A stretch of DNA of 64,000 nucleotides from Chlamydiales bacterium (lineage in GTDB: Bacteria > Chlamydiota > Chlamydiia > Chlamydiales > Simkaniaceae), in assembly GCA_024233515.1 (NCBI GenBank), contig JACKPO010000001.1, positions 1 through 64,000 of the forward strand. The letters run 5' to 3'. Each line of letters starts with the position of its first letter. The first letter of the stretch is position 1. The notes below the pieces were generated by a model, which ran no database searches, was not told where the DNA came from, and saw only the letters and a list, made by a program, of their open reading frames with translations. The position numbers and the translations under genes were made by a program. This document shows positions 18,162 through 26,359 of the stretch, one piece after another.

Positions 18162-18833
18162 TCAGGTTTGCAGATACTTTTCAATAGCATCTGCAATAGA
18201 ACGGGCCATTTTTTCAAGATAAGCTTGATCAGAAAGGTGGGAATGCTCTTGAGGATTGGTGATAAAGCCCCCCTCAATCAAGATGGCAGGCATGGTCGTT
18301 TCACGGATAACGTGGAAGTTTCCAGTTTTCACTCCCCGGTTTTTTGCCCCCGTCGCGCCAATCATTCCATTTAAGACAAGGGTCGCGAGTTTCTTTGAGT
18401 GATTTTGTCGCCATTTACTCCCCTTGTTATAGTAGTAGACTTCAATCCCATTGGCTTGAGGATCTTTAAAAGCATTGTAGTGGATACTCACAAAGAGTTT
18501 ACTTTTCGTATCATTCGCAATGGTGGACCGTTTCTCAAGGGAGATAAAAACATCGCGACTTCGCGTGAGGATCACCCGATACCCTTTTTGGTTGAGATAT
18601 TGTTTAACAAGGGCTGCCGTTTTGAGAGCTAGAGCCTTCTCTTCGATCGATTTGACGGTGGCTCCAATATCAAACCCTCCATGGCCAGGATCGAGAACAA
18701 CCAGCTCTTTATGGATTGTTTTGGTTGGGCCCGCCGCTGCTAAAGCATAGTCTGTTTCAACGCGCGCTCCTTGTGAGCATGAGGTCATCAGCGGAGTTGT
18801 GAGCGACAGGAATAGAACAATAAACTTAAGCAT
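18162..18833 (-). CDS. amiA: N-acetylmuramoyl-L-alanine amidase
   Basis: 223 residues, Amidase_3 zinc hydrolase that removes peptides from peptidoglycan. Zinc ligands: His in LDPGHGGFD, Glu in KSIEEKALAL and His in VSIHYNAF; catalytic Glu in LIEGGFITN. The N-terminus (LTTPLMTSCSQG) is a lipoprotein signal with lipobox Cys19, so the enzyme is probably anchored in the periplasm. It follows murE by 9 bp, the order of CT269-CT268. Chlamydial AmiA acts in the division septum of bacteria lacking FtsZ. Confidence 0.93.
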   Translation of the reverse strand: MLKFIVLFLSLTTPLMTSCSQGARVETDYALAAAGPTKTIHKELVVLDPGHGGFDIGATVKSIEEKALALKTAALVKQYLNQKGYRVILTRSRDVFISLEKRSTIANDTKSKLFVSIHYNAFKDPQANGIEVYYYNKGSKWRQNHSKKLATLVLNGMIGATGAKNRGVKTGNFHVIRETTMPAILIEGGFITNPQEHSHLSDQAYLEKMARSIADAIEKYLQT

Positions 18834-18842
18834 GAAAATATT

Positions 18843-20258
18843 TTAGCCGTTTTTTTCATGCAACGTCAATTCTTTTGCGACTAAACGGTCGTCAAAAGGG
18901 ATCTGCCTTCCCTTAATTTTCTGGAAGGGCTCATGACCTCTCCCTGCAATAAGAACAATATCCCCCTCCTGCGCCATAAATAGAGCTCTTTCAATGGCTG
19001 CACGTCGATCCACTTCCATAAGAGCGGACCCCTTAACCCCTTTCTTGATCGCTGCGCAGATGGTATCGGGATCCTCACTGCGAGGATTATCAGAGGTAAT
19101 GATCAGGGTATCAGAATATTTTTCTGCGGCAGCTCCCATCTTTGGTCTTTTGTCTTGGTCTCGTTCTCCACCACATCCAAAAACAGTGATCATTTTCCTA
19201 TTTTTAAGATCGTGGAGCGTTTTGAGAACCTTTTCAAGTGCTTCGGGAGTATGAGCAAAATCAACAAAGAGATGGATCCCCCGCTCGTTTTCAACCCTCT
19301 CTAACCTGCCGGGAACACCGGGAAATGTTTCGAGCCGTTTCTTAAGCACGCTCAACCTCTCACCCTTTTTAAATGCAACGGCAAGAGCTGCTAGAACATT
19401 ATAAACGTTATATTCACCAATGAGGGGCGTGTAGAGAGGCGTTACCTTCCCTTGATAGTGGAGATCAAACGTTGTCCCTCGTAAATCATAGGAAATGTTC
19501 TTTGCTTGTAAATCAGCTGGACATTGGATCGCAAAAGATGTTCCCCCTTGCATCCCTTTCATGGAAGGATCATCGAGGTTATAGATCTTTTCTTTAGATT
19601 GTTCAAAAAGTTTAAGCTTTGCAGCAAGATAGGCATCCATCGTTCCATGATAGTCGAGATGATCTTGGGAAAGATTGGTAAAGACCCCTAAATCAAAGGA
19701 GATCTCTTCGACCCGATTTTGATCAAGCGCATGAGAGGTCACCTCCATCACCACTCCCTTAAGCTGTTGCCCTGCCATTTCATAAAGGGTCTTATGATTG
19801 GTCACCACATCCGCCGTTGTCAAAGTTGCTGGAAACCGCCCTTTCCCCATCACCGTTTCAATCGTTCCCATCAAACCAAAAGAAGGGAGGAGATGATGCA
19901 CTAAATAGGCTGTCGTTGTTTTCCCATTCGTTCCTGTAATCCCAACCAAAAAGAGAGGATGCTTCTCTGTTTCGTAATACCGTTTGGCAAGGAGAGCCTC
20001 GAGCTTCGCAACATCCTTTGTAATAATCTGAGTAATATTTTGGAGAAACGGATTGAAGAAATCGGTCACCACAGCCACCGCACCTGTTTCTACCGCTTTC
20101 GGGATAAACTCATTTCCATCAAATGCTTTCCCTTTTTTCGCAATAAACAGACTTCCAGGAGCCACAAATTGTGAGTGGGAAGAGATTCCCGTCACTTCAA
20201 TTTCTTTGCTCCCTTTAATATCTACATCGAGGTCTTTTAAGAGTTTTTTCAGTTTCAT
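18843..20258 (-). CDS. murE: UDP-MurNAc-tripeptide synthetase MurE
   Basis: About 471 residues from the ATG at 20258, which overlaps the ftsI stop as ATGA (20255-20258); a GTG three codons earlier is possible. Cytosolic peptidoglycan precursor ligase adding the third amino acid. P-loop GITGTNGKTTTAY, the LSQDHLDYHGTM motif, and the DNPRSEDP motif that marks the meso-diaminopimelate-adding form are all present. Corresponds to CT269. Part of the coupled chain rsmH-ftsL-ftsI-murE. Confidence 0.95.
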   Translation of the reverse strand: MKLKKLLKDLDVDIKGSKEIEVTGISSHSQFVAPGSLFIAKKGKAFDGNEFIPKAVETGAVAVVTDFFNPFLQNITQIITKDVAKLEALLAKRYYETEKHPLFLVGITGTNGKTTTAYLVHHLLPSFGLMGTIETVMGKGRFPATLTTADVVTNHKTLYEMAGQQLKGVVMEVTSHALDQNRVEEISFDLGVFTNLSQDHLDYHGTMDAYLAAKLKLFEQSKEKIYNLDDPSMKGMQGGTSFAIQCPADLQAKNISYDLRGTTFDLHYQGKVTPLYTPLIGEYNVYNVLAALAVAFKKGERLSVLKKRLETFPGVPGRLERVENERGIHLFVDFAHTPEALEKVLKTLHDLKNRKMITVFGCGGERDQDKRPKMGAAAEKYSDTLIITSDNPRSEDPDTICAAIKKGVKGSALMEVDRRAAIERALFMAQEGDIVLIAGRGHEPFQKIKGRQIPFDDRLVAKELTLHEKNG

Positions 20259-22237
20259 CGGTTCCACTGGTTATAGAGGTCTTTGAGGATATCGACTTGC
20301 TCGCTCCAATCGGCTTTTTCAGGATCTGCTTGGGGATGACCCGGAGGCATGCCATACGGATCATCGGGAGGAATCCCGAGATATTTATAGGTTTTTTCCA
20401 TGATGTGACTGAAAGCAGGAGCAGCACATCGCCCCCCGAAAAAGGTTTTTCCAATCCCTGGCATGTAACGATATTCAGGCTCATCAATCGCCACATAGAG
20501 GAGAAACTTAGGGTTAAACGCCGGGGTGAATCCCATAAAGCTTGAATAGTGATGTTTTTTCGAGTAGGTCCCTTTAATAATCTTTTCCGTTGTTCCCGAC
20601 TTTCCCCCTTCAGTGTATCCAGGAATGTCTGCTCGCCATCCCCCACCTCCGGGTTTGGTCACAGATTTTAGCGCATAGATGATTTCTCGGCTAATATTCG
20701 GATTAAATGTTGGGTGAGGAACCGGTTTTGGAGGTTCATAGAGCACCTCTTCACCCCTCACTACTTTTTTGACAAGGGTGGGCTGAACAAGATATCCCCC
20801 ATTGATCATCACCGCATATGCTCGAAGGAGCTGCATGCTGTTTGTCAATAGATTGTATCCAAATGACAAGGAATAGGGAGTCGGCGTTGACCACTGAAGC
20901 TTTCCATTCCCATAGGTCTTGAGGGGAGAAGGAAGGAGCCCCGGACTTTCAGAAGGAAGCTCCACATTTGTTGGAACGCCAAATCCAAACACCTCTTCTA
21001 GTTGTTTCCGGTACCATTCATCACCCAGGGTCGCCACAACACGTTGAATGAGTTTTGCCACGTAGATGTTAGACGATTTTTGGATCGCAAGGTACATGTT
21101 CAAGTACCGGTGCGTCCCTACATCTCGAATCGGCTGTTTTCTCCCTGGAAAATGGCCATCTGAGACAGGAATCATATCACGTGGATCGAAAATTGGCTCT
21201 TTCCCACGCCGTTTCAATTCTTCATTAGCCAGCATCGCAATCGCGATTGAAAGCGGCTTCATTGTCGATCCCGGCTCAAAGCAATCGGTGATCGCACGCA
21301 CCTTTGTCCTTTCCTCAAGCTCAGGATCATTATAATAGGTGCGGTAATCGGAAGGATCAAAGAAAGGATATTGCGCTAAAGCGTAGATTTCCCCGGTGTT
21401 GGGGTTCATCATCACAGCCCACCCACTTTTTGCTCCCGCACTTTTGACAGCCCGTTCAATCTCCTCTTCAGCAATCGCCTGAATGGTATGGTTGATCGTC
21501 AAATAAACATCCGCCCCATCCTCTGGATGATTGACAAGGAGCCCTCCCTCCATCGCTTTTCCCGGCGAGCGGAGAAGAAGTCGTTTCCCCGGTTCTCCTT
21601 GGAGGAGTTTATCAAAGAAAAGTTCAAGCCCCCCTGTCGGGAGCGCTTTTTGCGTTTCAGGATCCCGGTCATCGCGAACTGTATGCAGGACAGGACCCAA
21701 AAGTTTTCCATAAGGATAGGCCCGTTTATAATCTTCCTCGAAGTAAAGGGCATTGCGGGGAACCTTTTTCCATCGCGCATAAGAGCGCCACCAAGCCAGC
21801 AAAACCTCTTTATCCTTTTCATCGACCCACATTTTCAAACGGCGACTTCGTGACCGTTTCTCAAAGTGCCCCTTCAGACTATTCTTTTCATCCCAACTTA
21901 AGGAAAGATGCTCACCGATTTTTTCAATCATTTCCTCTCTCAGCTCAGGAGGAATCGAAATCGGATCAGCGAACAAGTGATATTTTTTTACATCAAACAC
22001 TAGGGGTTGCAGCTTTTCAGGGTGCCCCTCTTTCAAGCTTGCATTTGCTATGAATCTTCCCCTCTTATAAGGTTCAACAACAGAAAACTGATGCTGCCCC
22101 TTCGCGAGTTTTTCCCACTTAGCTCCCTCTTTGATCTGCAGCTTGTAAAATTGAAACACAATGAAACAAAAGAAAAGGAGGAGGAAAACCGCTACAATAA
22201 ATAAGCGACGAAAATCTTTGGCTTCAATTTTTGTCAT
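20255..22237 (-). CDS. ftsI: Peptidoglycan transpeptidase FtsI/PBP3
   Basis: 660 residues, division-specific class B penicillin-binding protein. One N-terminal membrane helix (about residues 11-31), a pedestal domain, then the transpeptidase: SxxK motif STMK with Ser324, SxN motif SSN, and KSGT in GGKSGTTEK. Target of beta-lactams. Corresponds to CT270 (pbp3). It overlaps the small upstream gene by 14 bp and murE by 4 bp. Confidence 0.95.
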   Translation of the reverse strand: MTKIEAKDFRRLFIVAVFLLLFFCFIVFQFYKLQIKEGAKWEKLAKGQHQFSVVEPYKRGRFIANASLKEGHPEKLQPLVFDVKKYHLFADPISIPPELREEMIEKIGEHLSLSWDEKNSLKGHFEKRSRSRRLKMWVDEKDKEVLLAWWRSYARWKKVPRNALYFEEDYKRAYPYGKLLGPVLHTVRDDRDPETQKALPTGGLELFFDKLLQGEPGKRLLLRSPGKAMEGGLLVNHPEDGADVYLTINHTIQAIAEEEIERAVKSAGAKSGWAVMMNPNTGEIYALAQYPFFDPSDYRTYYNDPELEERTKVRAITDCFEPGSTMKPLSIAIAMLANEELKRRGKEPIFDPRDMIPVSDGHFPGRKQPIRDVGTHRYLNMYLAIQKSSNIYVAKLIQRVVATLGDEWYRKQLEEVFGFGVPTNVELPSESPGLLPSPLKTYGNGKLQWSTPTPYSLSFGYNLLTNSMQLLRAYAVMINGGYLVQPTLVKKVVRGEEVLYEPPKPVPHPTFNPNISREIIYALKSVTKPGGGGWRADIPGYTEGGKSGTTEKIIKGTYSKKHHYSSFMGFTPAFNPKFLLYVAIDEPEYRYMPGIGKTFFGGRCAAPAFSHIMEKTYKYLGIPPDDPYGMPPGHPQADPEKADWSEQVDILKDLYNQWNR

Positions 22238-22511
22238 GTTTGATCACAATTACTTCATCGACATAAGGGTAACGGAGGTGGGAATATTCCTTTCTTCTGA
22301 GTAATTCGATTAAATGTAAAGGGCTTTCCCCTTTTTCAATTTCATAGAGGAGATGAGCATTTTGCTCATCTAATTGATAACAGACTTTCGAAAGCTTCGG
22401 AATTTCCATTTTCAGCTCAGTGAGGGTGTTTTGCTTATCGATATAGGTATAAAGGAGCCCCCCAACAAGAAAAATACAGATCAAAAGACGAACAAGAAGA
22501 CCTTTGCTCAC
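22224..22511 (-). CDS. FtsL-like small division protein
   Basis: 95 residues: a short cytoplasmic N-terminus, one membrane helix (about residues 6-24) and a helical periplasmic part with coiled-coil character (TELKMEIPKLSKVCYQLDEQ). Size, topology and place between rsmH and ftsI fit FtsL and the hypothetical gene CT271. Sequence in this family is too variable for recognition by motif, so the call rests on context. Confidence 0.75.
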   Translation of the reverse strand: MSKGLLVRLLICIFLVGGLLYTYIDKQNTLTELKMEIPKLSKVCYQLDEQNAHLLYEIEKGESPLHLIELLRRKEYSHLRYPYVDEVIVIKHDKN

Positions 22512-22525
22512 ATGAAAAATCCCTC

Positions 22526-23442
22526 TTAAAGTTTTTCTCCAACGCGTAGCTTTGCACTCCGCGCACGTCTATTGACCCTTGACTCATGGAGGCTAGGCAC
22601 AAGAGGTTTCTTAGCAATGAGTTTGAGAATTGGCATGACATGTGACTCTTTCATGTCGACCATCTTTCTTAGAGGCTTCGAAGCCGCTCGGAAAAGATTT
22701 TTCACAATTCGATCCTCTAGCCGATGAAAGGAGAGGACTCCAATACGTCCTCCAGGAGCTAAAATCTCTAGGGCATCTTTCACACCCTTTTCAACAGACT
22801 CTAACTCACGATTCACTGAAATTCTTAAGGCTTGGAACACAAGAGTTGCAGGGTGAAGCTTTTTCTTCGAACGCCCAATGGCATTTGAGAGAATTTCAGC
22901 CAGCTCCGTTGTCGTCTCAATCGATTTCTTTCGCCGTGCTTCAACGATTGCTCGAGCAGCCCGTCTCCATTGCTTCTCTTCACCATATTCTAGAAAGAGC
23001 TTTCCTAGATCTTTTTCCGACCACTTGTTGACAATCTCTTTTGCAGTCAGTCCTGATGCTCTATCCATTCTCATATCTAGAGGACCCTCTCTTAAGAAAC
23101 TGAACCCTCTTTCTTTTTCATCTAACTGCATTGACGACACTCCCAAGTCAAAAAAAAACCGTCTACCTGTTTCACTCCCCGCTCTTCTAGTGCCTCTCGG
23201 ACATCCCGAAAATTCGAATGAATGAACTCCACCTTCCCTTCGAATTCTTTTAAATTTTCCTTCGCGAGCGCCAAAGCATTCTCATCCTGATCACACCCGT
23301 AATAAGTTTTAATCTCCGGATGGGCCTCTAGGAGAGCCTTTGCAAACCCACCAGCACCCAGCGTTCCGTCAAAAAACGTTGAGAGTTTCATCCCATGGAA
23401 AATTTCCAAACTCTCACTTAGCATGACCGGAATGTGCTTCAT
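22526..23442 (-). CDS. rsmH: 16S rRNA methyltransferase RsmH (MraW), frame broken in a T9 run
   Basis: N4-methylates cytidine 1402 of 16S rRNA. Two overlapping frames encode it. The first (23442 to 23122) runs MKHIPVMLSESLEIF, FFDGTLGAGGFAKALLE, GCDQDENALALAKE and ends wrongly after VDGFFL. The second (from about 23147 to 22526) picks up at LGVSSMQLDEKERGFSF and continues through RISVNRELES, GRIGVLSFHRLEDRIVK to NRRARSAKLRV. The break is a run of nine T on the coding strand (bases 23150-23158); ten T would give VDGFFFDLGVSS, the family form. All motifs on both sides are intact, so slippage or a read error are as likely as decay. Its ATG overlaps the mraZ stop (23439-23442). Confidence 0.9.
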
Positions 23443-23972
23443 GAAATGGACTCGTACTCTTCTTGTTCTTGGGTTGTCATGGAAGCTAGCGAGCCCTCTC
23501 CTTCTCCTTCATCGAGAAGGGCAAAAGCCTCTTCGGTCATCTGGGCTAAGCTATCGTCTTCCCCACCAAGGAAAGACTCTAGATCGAACTCATATTTCTC
23601 TTTTGGCCAAATCTCAATCTTGTTCAGAACGCCAGCAATCACAATCTCACTATTGATTTTTGCTGCTTTCTTCAAAACAGGAGGAAGAACCACACGTCCT
23701 AATTTATCACATGTGCAGTGGTGGAGAGTGGAAAAGAAGAGAGTGAAGAACTTTTGATACTTCGCGACATGCTGTTTGGCCTGGAATTTTTTAACGATCC
23801 GATCAATGTCACTTCTCTTGTAAATCGCAAGCGATCCACCTAAACCAAGCGCAATGGTGAACTCAAGGTTTCCATTTTCGACCAAGCCATAACGCATCTG
23901 CTGCGGCAAGACAAAACGATTCTTGTCGTCGAGCTTAGAGTGTGTAGATCCGTTAAAAAAGAACTGACTCAT
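23439..23972 (-). CDS. mraZ: Transcriptional regulator MraZ
   Basis: 177 residues from the ATG at 23972 (MSQFFFNGSTHSKLDDKNRF); the open frame extends 12 codons further but the family starts here. Two AbrB-like SpoVT repeats: SKLDDKNRFVLPQQMR and TCDKLGRVVLPPVLKK. MraZ represses or tunes the dcw cluster by binding short repeats before its own gene. The C-terminal 35 residues are an acidic tail beyond the usual 145-150. First gene of the dcw cluster here; repeats that could be its sites lie upstream (23991-24132). Confidence 0.92.
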   Translation of the reverse strand: MSQFFFNGSTHSKLDDKNRFVLPQQMRYGLVENGNLEFTIALGLGGSLAIYKRSDIDRIVKKFQAKQHVAKYQKFFTLFFSTLHHCTCDKLGRVVLPPVLKKAAKINSEIVIAGVLNKIEIWPKEKYEFDLESFLGGEDDSLAQMTEEAFALLDEGEGEGSLASMTTQEQEEYESIS

Positions 23973-23990
23973 ACCTATCAATCGGTCATT

Positions 23991-24132
23991 TTTTCCACTT
24001 ATTTCCACATCCTAACACCCACTTCCAAAATGAGCAATCTTTTTGTCGACAAATGCGCCTATATACGTCTTTCAAGTTTCATAACCCATTTAAAACCAAC
24101 AGATTTATAAAAGTGGAAATCTGTGGAAAAGT
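23991..24132. promoter_or_regulatory. Tandem GTGGAAA boxes in inverted pairs upstream of mraZ
   Basis: On the minus strand, GTGGAAATAA then GTGGAAAA (24008 down to 23991) form two boxes at 10-bp spacing, with a further GTGGG at 24022-24018. On the plus strand GTGGAAATCT and GTGGAAAAGT (24113-24132) form the same pair. The two 20-bp blocks match at 17 positions. MraZ of other bacteria binds TGGGN repeats at 10-bp spacing, so these may be its operators. The TGTGGAAAA unit also fits a relaxed DnaA box. Confidence 0.5.
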
Positions 24133-24175
24133 TGTTCACAACACCAAGAGTAAAAAAAGAAAATTCAGAGAAATA

Positions 24176-24553
24176 TCACTTAGTATCCCAAGGTTCAAAG
24201 TAGAAGTGATGATGACTCTTGCACCCTGGATTCAACACTGCCTTGCAGATGGGACAGTCAGAAGGACTCATTAAATACGAATAAATGGATAAAAGAGTCT
24301 TGCAGCAACCACATATCACTGCTTTCTCATCAAACTCCTCCCAAGTCCAACGGATAGGAAGGTGATCAGCATGATAAGTATGACATCTGATGCAAGCATA
24401 ATAAATATGGCAGCATTTTAACCGAATAGCTACCACATCTAGCGGGGTGTGATAATGAATGCATTGATATTTTTCACTGATATTCAAACCCCATGTGGAG
24501 ATTTTTGAAAAATCACATTGAAGATTCGGTTTGTTTTTAAACATTCTTCCCAT
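24176..24553 (-). CDS. CHY-type zinc finger protein
   Basis: Up to 125 residues. From about residue 30 it matches the CHY zinc finger: CIHYHTPLDVVAIRLKCC, YYACIRCHTYHADH, then VICGCCKTLLSI, CPICKAVLNPGCKSHHHFYF. Cys/His ligands for three zinc ions appear complete. The first 22 residues overlap the neighbouring 91-residue gene; a TTG at 24487 that overlaps its stop (TTGA) is an alternative start and leaves the zinc domain whole. Bacterial CHY proteins are of unknown role. Third gene behind bioY. Confidence 0.8.
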   Translation of the reverse strand: MGRMFKNKPNLQCDFSKISTWGLNISEKYQCIHYHTPLDVVAIRLKCCHIYYACIRCHTYHADHLPIRWTWEEFDEKAVICGCCKTLLSIYSYLMSPSDCPICKAVLNPGCKSHHHFYFEPWDTK

Positions 24554-24759
24554 TCCTCTTGTGTTTCTATGATTTTCCGGTCGAGAAAAATCCCTACATT
24601 GCGATAGGTTCCATGTTTTTCATTCCCTCTAAATACTTCCCAAAAATCATTGAAAATCTCTTGTTTTACCCGATCTAACGGAAAGCGTTCATCGACATAC
24701 ATTCTAGTAGTTATCTCAAGCTTCATGATTAGAGGGTACCTGAAAGAAACTTCTCTCAT
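24484..24759 (-). CDS. Small hypothetical protein coupled to bioY
   Basis: 91 residues, no signal or membrane segment; charged, probably mixed alpha/beta. I do not recognise it. Its ATG overlaps the bioY stop as ATGA (24756-24759), which argues that it is a real gene translated with bioY. A second ATG at residue 12 (MKLEITTRMYVDE) is possible. Its last 70 bp may overlap the CHY zinc finger gene, depending on that start. Confidence 0.58.
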   Translation of the reverse strand: MREVSFRYPLIMKLEITTRMYVDERFPLDRVKQEIFNDFWEVFRGNEKHGTYRNVGIFLDRKIIETQEEWEECLKTNRIFNVIFQKSPHGV

Positions 24760-25295
24760 TTTCTACCTCTTTTGATTAGCGTCCAGACCATTCCAACTTT
24801 GCAAAGTTCCAGGAGAATAAATGGGGAAAAACCAGATAAGTACGCCTGCTTAATCCCTAAAAAACTAGCGAGCCAAAGGGATCCCGTACTAAGTTGCAAT
24901 ACAGAAATGTAAGTCAATAAACCTAATTTCTCCCAAGCCTTGAGCGCTTGGTTTTCATAGGTTTTTCCCACGTAATAGCTCACTAGAGGATAGGTAAGGA
25001 GATAACCTCCTGTAGCCCCCAGAAAATAAGTCACTCCTCCAACCCCTCCTGCAAAAACTGGCCATCCTATTGCTCCTTCTACAAGATATAAGAGCGATGC
25101 AGCTCCCCCTTTTTTGCTTCCCAAGAAGGCACCCACACCCATAACACCCAGGGTTTGACCAGTAAAGGGAACCAGAGAAAATGGGAGCGCAATACTGATT
25201 TGAGCTAAAAGAGCAATGACCAGAGAACCGATCATGACTTGCGCCAGTGTTGTACACAGAGGATAAAAATATTCTTTATTGAGCGTCCTTTCCAT
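24756..25295 (-). CDS. bioY: Biotin transporter BioY
   Basis: 179 residues from the ATG at 25295, which follows AGGAGA at six bases; the longer frame lacks a site. S component of the energy-coupling factor biotin importer, with six hydrophobic segments. The family signature is clear: LPFSLVPFTGQTLGVMGVGA-LGSKKG near the N-terminus and WPVFAGGVGGVTYFLGATGG-YLL in the middle. No ECF ATPase or T component is next to it, so it either works alone or uses one encoded elsewhere. The organism therefore probably imports biotin. Confidence 0.93.
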   Translation of the reverse strand: MERTLNKEYFYPLCTTLAQVMIGSLVIALLAQISIALPFSLVPFTGQTLGVMGVGAFLGSKKGGAASLLYLVEGAIGWPVFAGGVGGVTYFLGATGGYLLTYPLVSYYVGKTYENQALKAWEKLGLLTYISVLQLSTGSLWLASFLGIKQAYLSGFSPFILLELCKVGMVWTLIKRGRK

Positions 25296-25367
25296 TACTA
25301 TCTCCTTGTTTCGATACAAACAGGATCTCACAAGAAGGAATTCACGCAAACTCCTAATGCCTGTGAA

Positions 25368-25450
25368 TCAAACCTACTTTGAGTTGATTTCTAATTTTTA
25401 CTGATTTTTTTTAAAGGATACGGTATAAATATAAACCAAAAATAGGTTTA
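25368..25450. promoter_or_regulatory. Palindromes between bioY and its divergent regulator
   Basis: Two operator-like sites. TCAAA-CCTAC-TTTGA at 25368-25382, nested in a wider AATCAA/TTGATT repeat. TAAACC (25432-25437) and GGTTTA (25445-25450) with a 7-bp centre, directly behind a TATAAAT -10-like box (25424-25430) and 3 bp before the regulator's ATG. Both contain AAACC half sites. Autoregulation of the plus-strand gene and control of bioY are inferred. Confidence 0.5.
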
Positions 25451-25452
25451 AA

Positions 25453-26253
25453 ATGATCAAACATCTCTTTGGAAATCAAAATATTGAGCACGTTCTTTTT
25501 TTTCTTTTCGTAAATGAAAAGTGTTATGGAGCGCAACTTCAGACTCTATTAAACCTCCCTTTAACGCCAATTCAAAGAGCTCTTTCTCATTTAGAAAAAA
25601 ATGGAATCATCTGCAGCACCCTCATTGGCAAGAAGCGCCTCTATGAGTTCAATTCAATCCATCCCTTAAGATGGGAAATTGAATCTCTCCTCAAGAAGGC
25701 GTACACCCTACTACCACCAGAACGGAAAAAACTCTATTGCTACATCCATCGGCAACGTCTTTCTGCAAAGCAAGAATGGAAAAGAAAACAAAGGCAAACA
25801 AAAAATTTAAGCTCCTTCTGGGAACGCCTCCTTAGAGTCAATACCCTTTCTGCCCATGTAACTACACGAACTGAATCCCAAAAGATAGACCGAAAAGGGA
25901 AAGCAACAGTATGGATTACCATGCCCTCACAAAGAAAAATTGTTTTCCAAGAAAAAGGGACATGGCTATCAAATGGGAAACCTCATACGCAATTTAGAAA
26001 TACCTTCCAATGGTCTCTAGATGTAGAAGCATCTCTTATTACTCTTGAACATCTCCGCTATGGATTAGGCCACCCCGTATTTCTTTTTCATCTCACCCCT
26101 GTCAATACTCACCAACTCGAATCTGTGGACGCTCATCTCTGCGGAGATGATGTGTACCTTGGAAATATTAGCTGGAATGCAAACACACTCCTTTTTCATT
26201 GGCGAGTTATTGGCCCCAACAAAAACGAAGAACTCACCTACAGTTACACCTGA
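25453..26253 (+). CDS. Winged-helix regulator with DUF6314-like C-terminal domain
   Basis: 266 residues. Residues about 1-85 look like an ArsR/MarR-type winged helix (HVLFFLFVNEKCYGAQLQTL, TPIQRALSHLEKNGIICSTL, GKKRLYEF wing). Residues about 120-266 resemble DUF6314: FWERLLRVNTLSAHV, KGKATVW, FQEKGTWLSNGK, and the ending VDAHLCGDDVYLGNI, FHWRVIGPNKNEELTYSYT. I infer a one-component regulator in which the second domain senses a ligand. Divergent from bioY with palindromes between them, so biotin or a related compound is a candidate signal. No strong ribosome site before the ATG. Confidence 0.7.
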   Translation: MIKHLFGNQNIEHVLFFLFVNEKCYGAQLQTLLNLPLTPIQRALSHLEKNGIICSTLIGKKRLYEFNSIHPLRWEIESLLKKAYTLLPPERKKLYCYIHRQRLSAKQEWKRKQRQTKNLSSFWERLLRVNTLSAHVTTRTESQKIDRKGKATVWITMPSQRKIVFQEKGTWLSNGKPHTQFRNTFQWSLDVEASLITLEHLRYGLGHPVFLFHLTPVNTHQLESVDAHLCGDDVYLGNISWNANTLLFHWRVIGPNKNEELTYSYT

Positions 26254-26359
26254 AAGGCGATGAGTGCAAACTCCCACAAGACATCGAGGTATAGATCAGG
26301 ACTTTTCCTTTATTCAAAGGCGCTGTATAAGTAAGGATAAGCAACGTTAGATAGGCATT

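Noticed and set aside
25432..25450. BirA operator at the bioY regulator
   Set aside because: Half sites match TAAACC/GGTTTA, but BirA sites have about 15 bp between them and outer TTG/CAA; here the gap is 7 bp and outer bases differ, and the neighbour gene is not birA.
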